Assembly (NCBI GenBank): GCA_017643305.1
Contig: JAEPNQ010000009.1
Coordinates: forward strand, 1-64,000
Direction: 5' to 3'
Length of the DNA: 64,000 nucleotides
Source: Marinibacterium sp.
GTDB taxonomy: Bacteria > Pseudomonadota > Alphaproteobacteria > Rhodobacterales > Rhodobacteraceae
In this document: positions 63,994-64,000 of the stretch, piece by piece
How the letters are laid out: each line of letters begins with the position of its first letter
Numbering within the stretch: the stretch's first letter is position 1
The notes under the pieces: model-generated
Databases searched by the model: none
What the model saw: the letters and a program-made list of their open reading frames with translations, nothing else
Told to the model about the DNA's origin: nothing
Position numbers and translations under genes: made by a program

Positions 63994-64000
63994 TCTCGCT

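Overview
The window is chromosomal DNA of an alphaproteobacterium. It most probably comes from the Roseobacter group of Rhodobacterales (Ruegeria/Phaeobacter-like). This rests on the high-GC core genes and on family-typical markers: GapR (DUF2312), NDUFA12, a DUF6280-like protein, YgfZ-type GcvT-like protein, a TIGR04283-type glycosyltransferase, TRAP transport, a DUF2083 regulator and a PopZ-like protein. The species call is inference; no rRNA operon is present. One tRNA (Cys, GCA) is present.

Layout. 1-4.3 kb is an AT-richer accessory segment. It holds two tandem paralogous small membrane proteins (the first cut by the window edge), a gene broken by a stop and a frameshift, a near-complete IS6-family element, a frameshifted LysM-like/helical protein, an IS3 transposase tail, an intact NTF2-like protein and a weak integrase remnant. 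4.3-12.3 kb is a seven-gene catabolic operon with overlapping ends (FAD monooxygenase, SDR, aldehyde dehydrogenase, TRAP DctP-DctQ-DctM, Asp/Glu-racemase/arylmalonate-decarboxylase-like enzyme), divergent from a GntR/HutC regulator. 12.6-31.8 kb is ordinary chromosome: tRNA-Cys, protein-L-isoaspartate methyltransferase family, TolC-like channel, PopZ-like protein, EF-P, ABC exporters, aminotransferases, upp, a SPOR protein, an AbrB-type permease and an unusual EF-G paralogue.

31.9-36.9 kb is a decayed patch: a frameshifted YbaY-META gene, a znuB tail joined head-on to a 5'-truncated and frameshifted class III aminotransferase, an intact methyltransferase, a non-coding stretch with repeats and palindromes, and an ArsR/AHSA1 pseudogene pair. 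37-50.2 kb is core again: clpP-clpX, glycosyltransferase 61, NDUFA12-MlaD-DUF2155, aat, accC-accB, and a complete branched-chain amino-acid-type ABC operon (livK-H-M-G-F). 50.4-56.2 kb carries a DUF2083 regulator, a lone receiver, a small membrane protein and a transporter-fused histidine kinase in one tightly packed row, then a FliM/FliN-like protein. 56.2-58.5 kb is a BigR/SqrR-type sulfur operon (MBL hydrolase, two YeeE/YedE halves, TIGR01244 phosphatase-like) with a perfect 16-bp palindrome upstream. 58.5-64 kb holds a small membrane protein, gapR, modABC, a conserved uncharacterised gene, an SMP-30 lactonase and an unrecognised short ORF.

No CRISPR array, prophage or recognised defence system was found. 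The strongest leads are the transporter-fused sensor module, the sulfur operon and its operator, the GTPase-altered EF-G paralogue, the tandem membrane proteins, the TRAP-linked catabolic operon of unknown substrate, and the repeat region near 35.8-36.0 kb.
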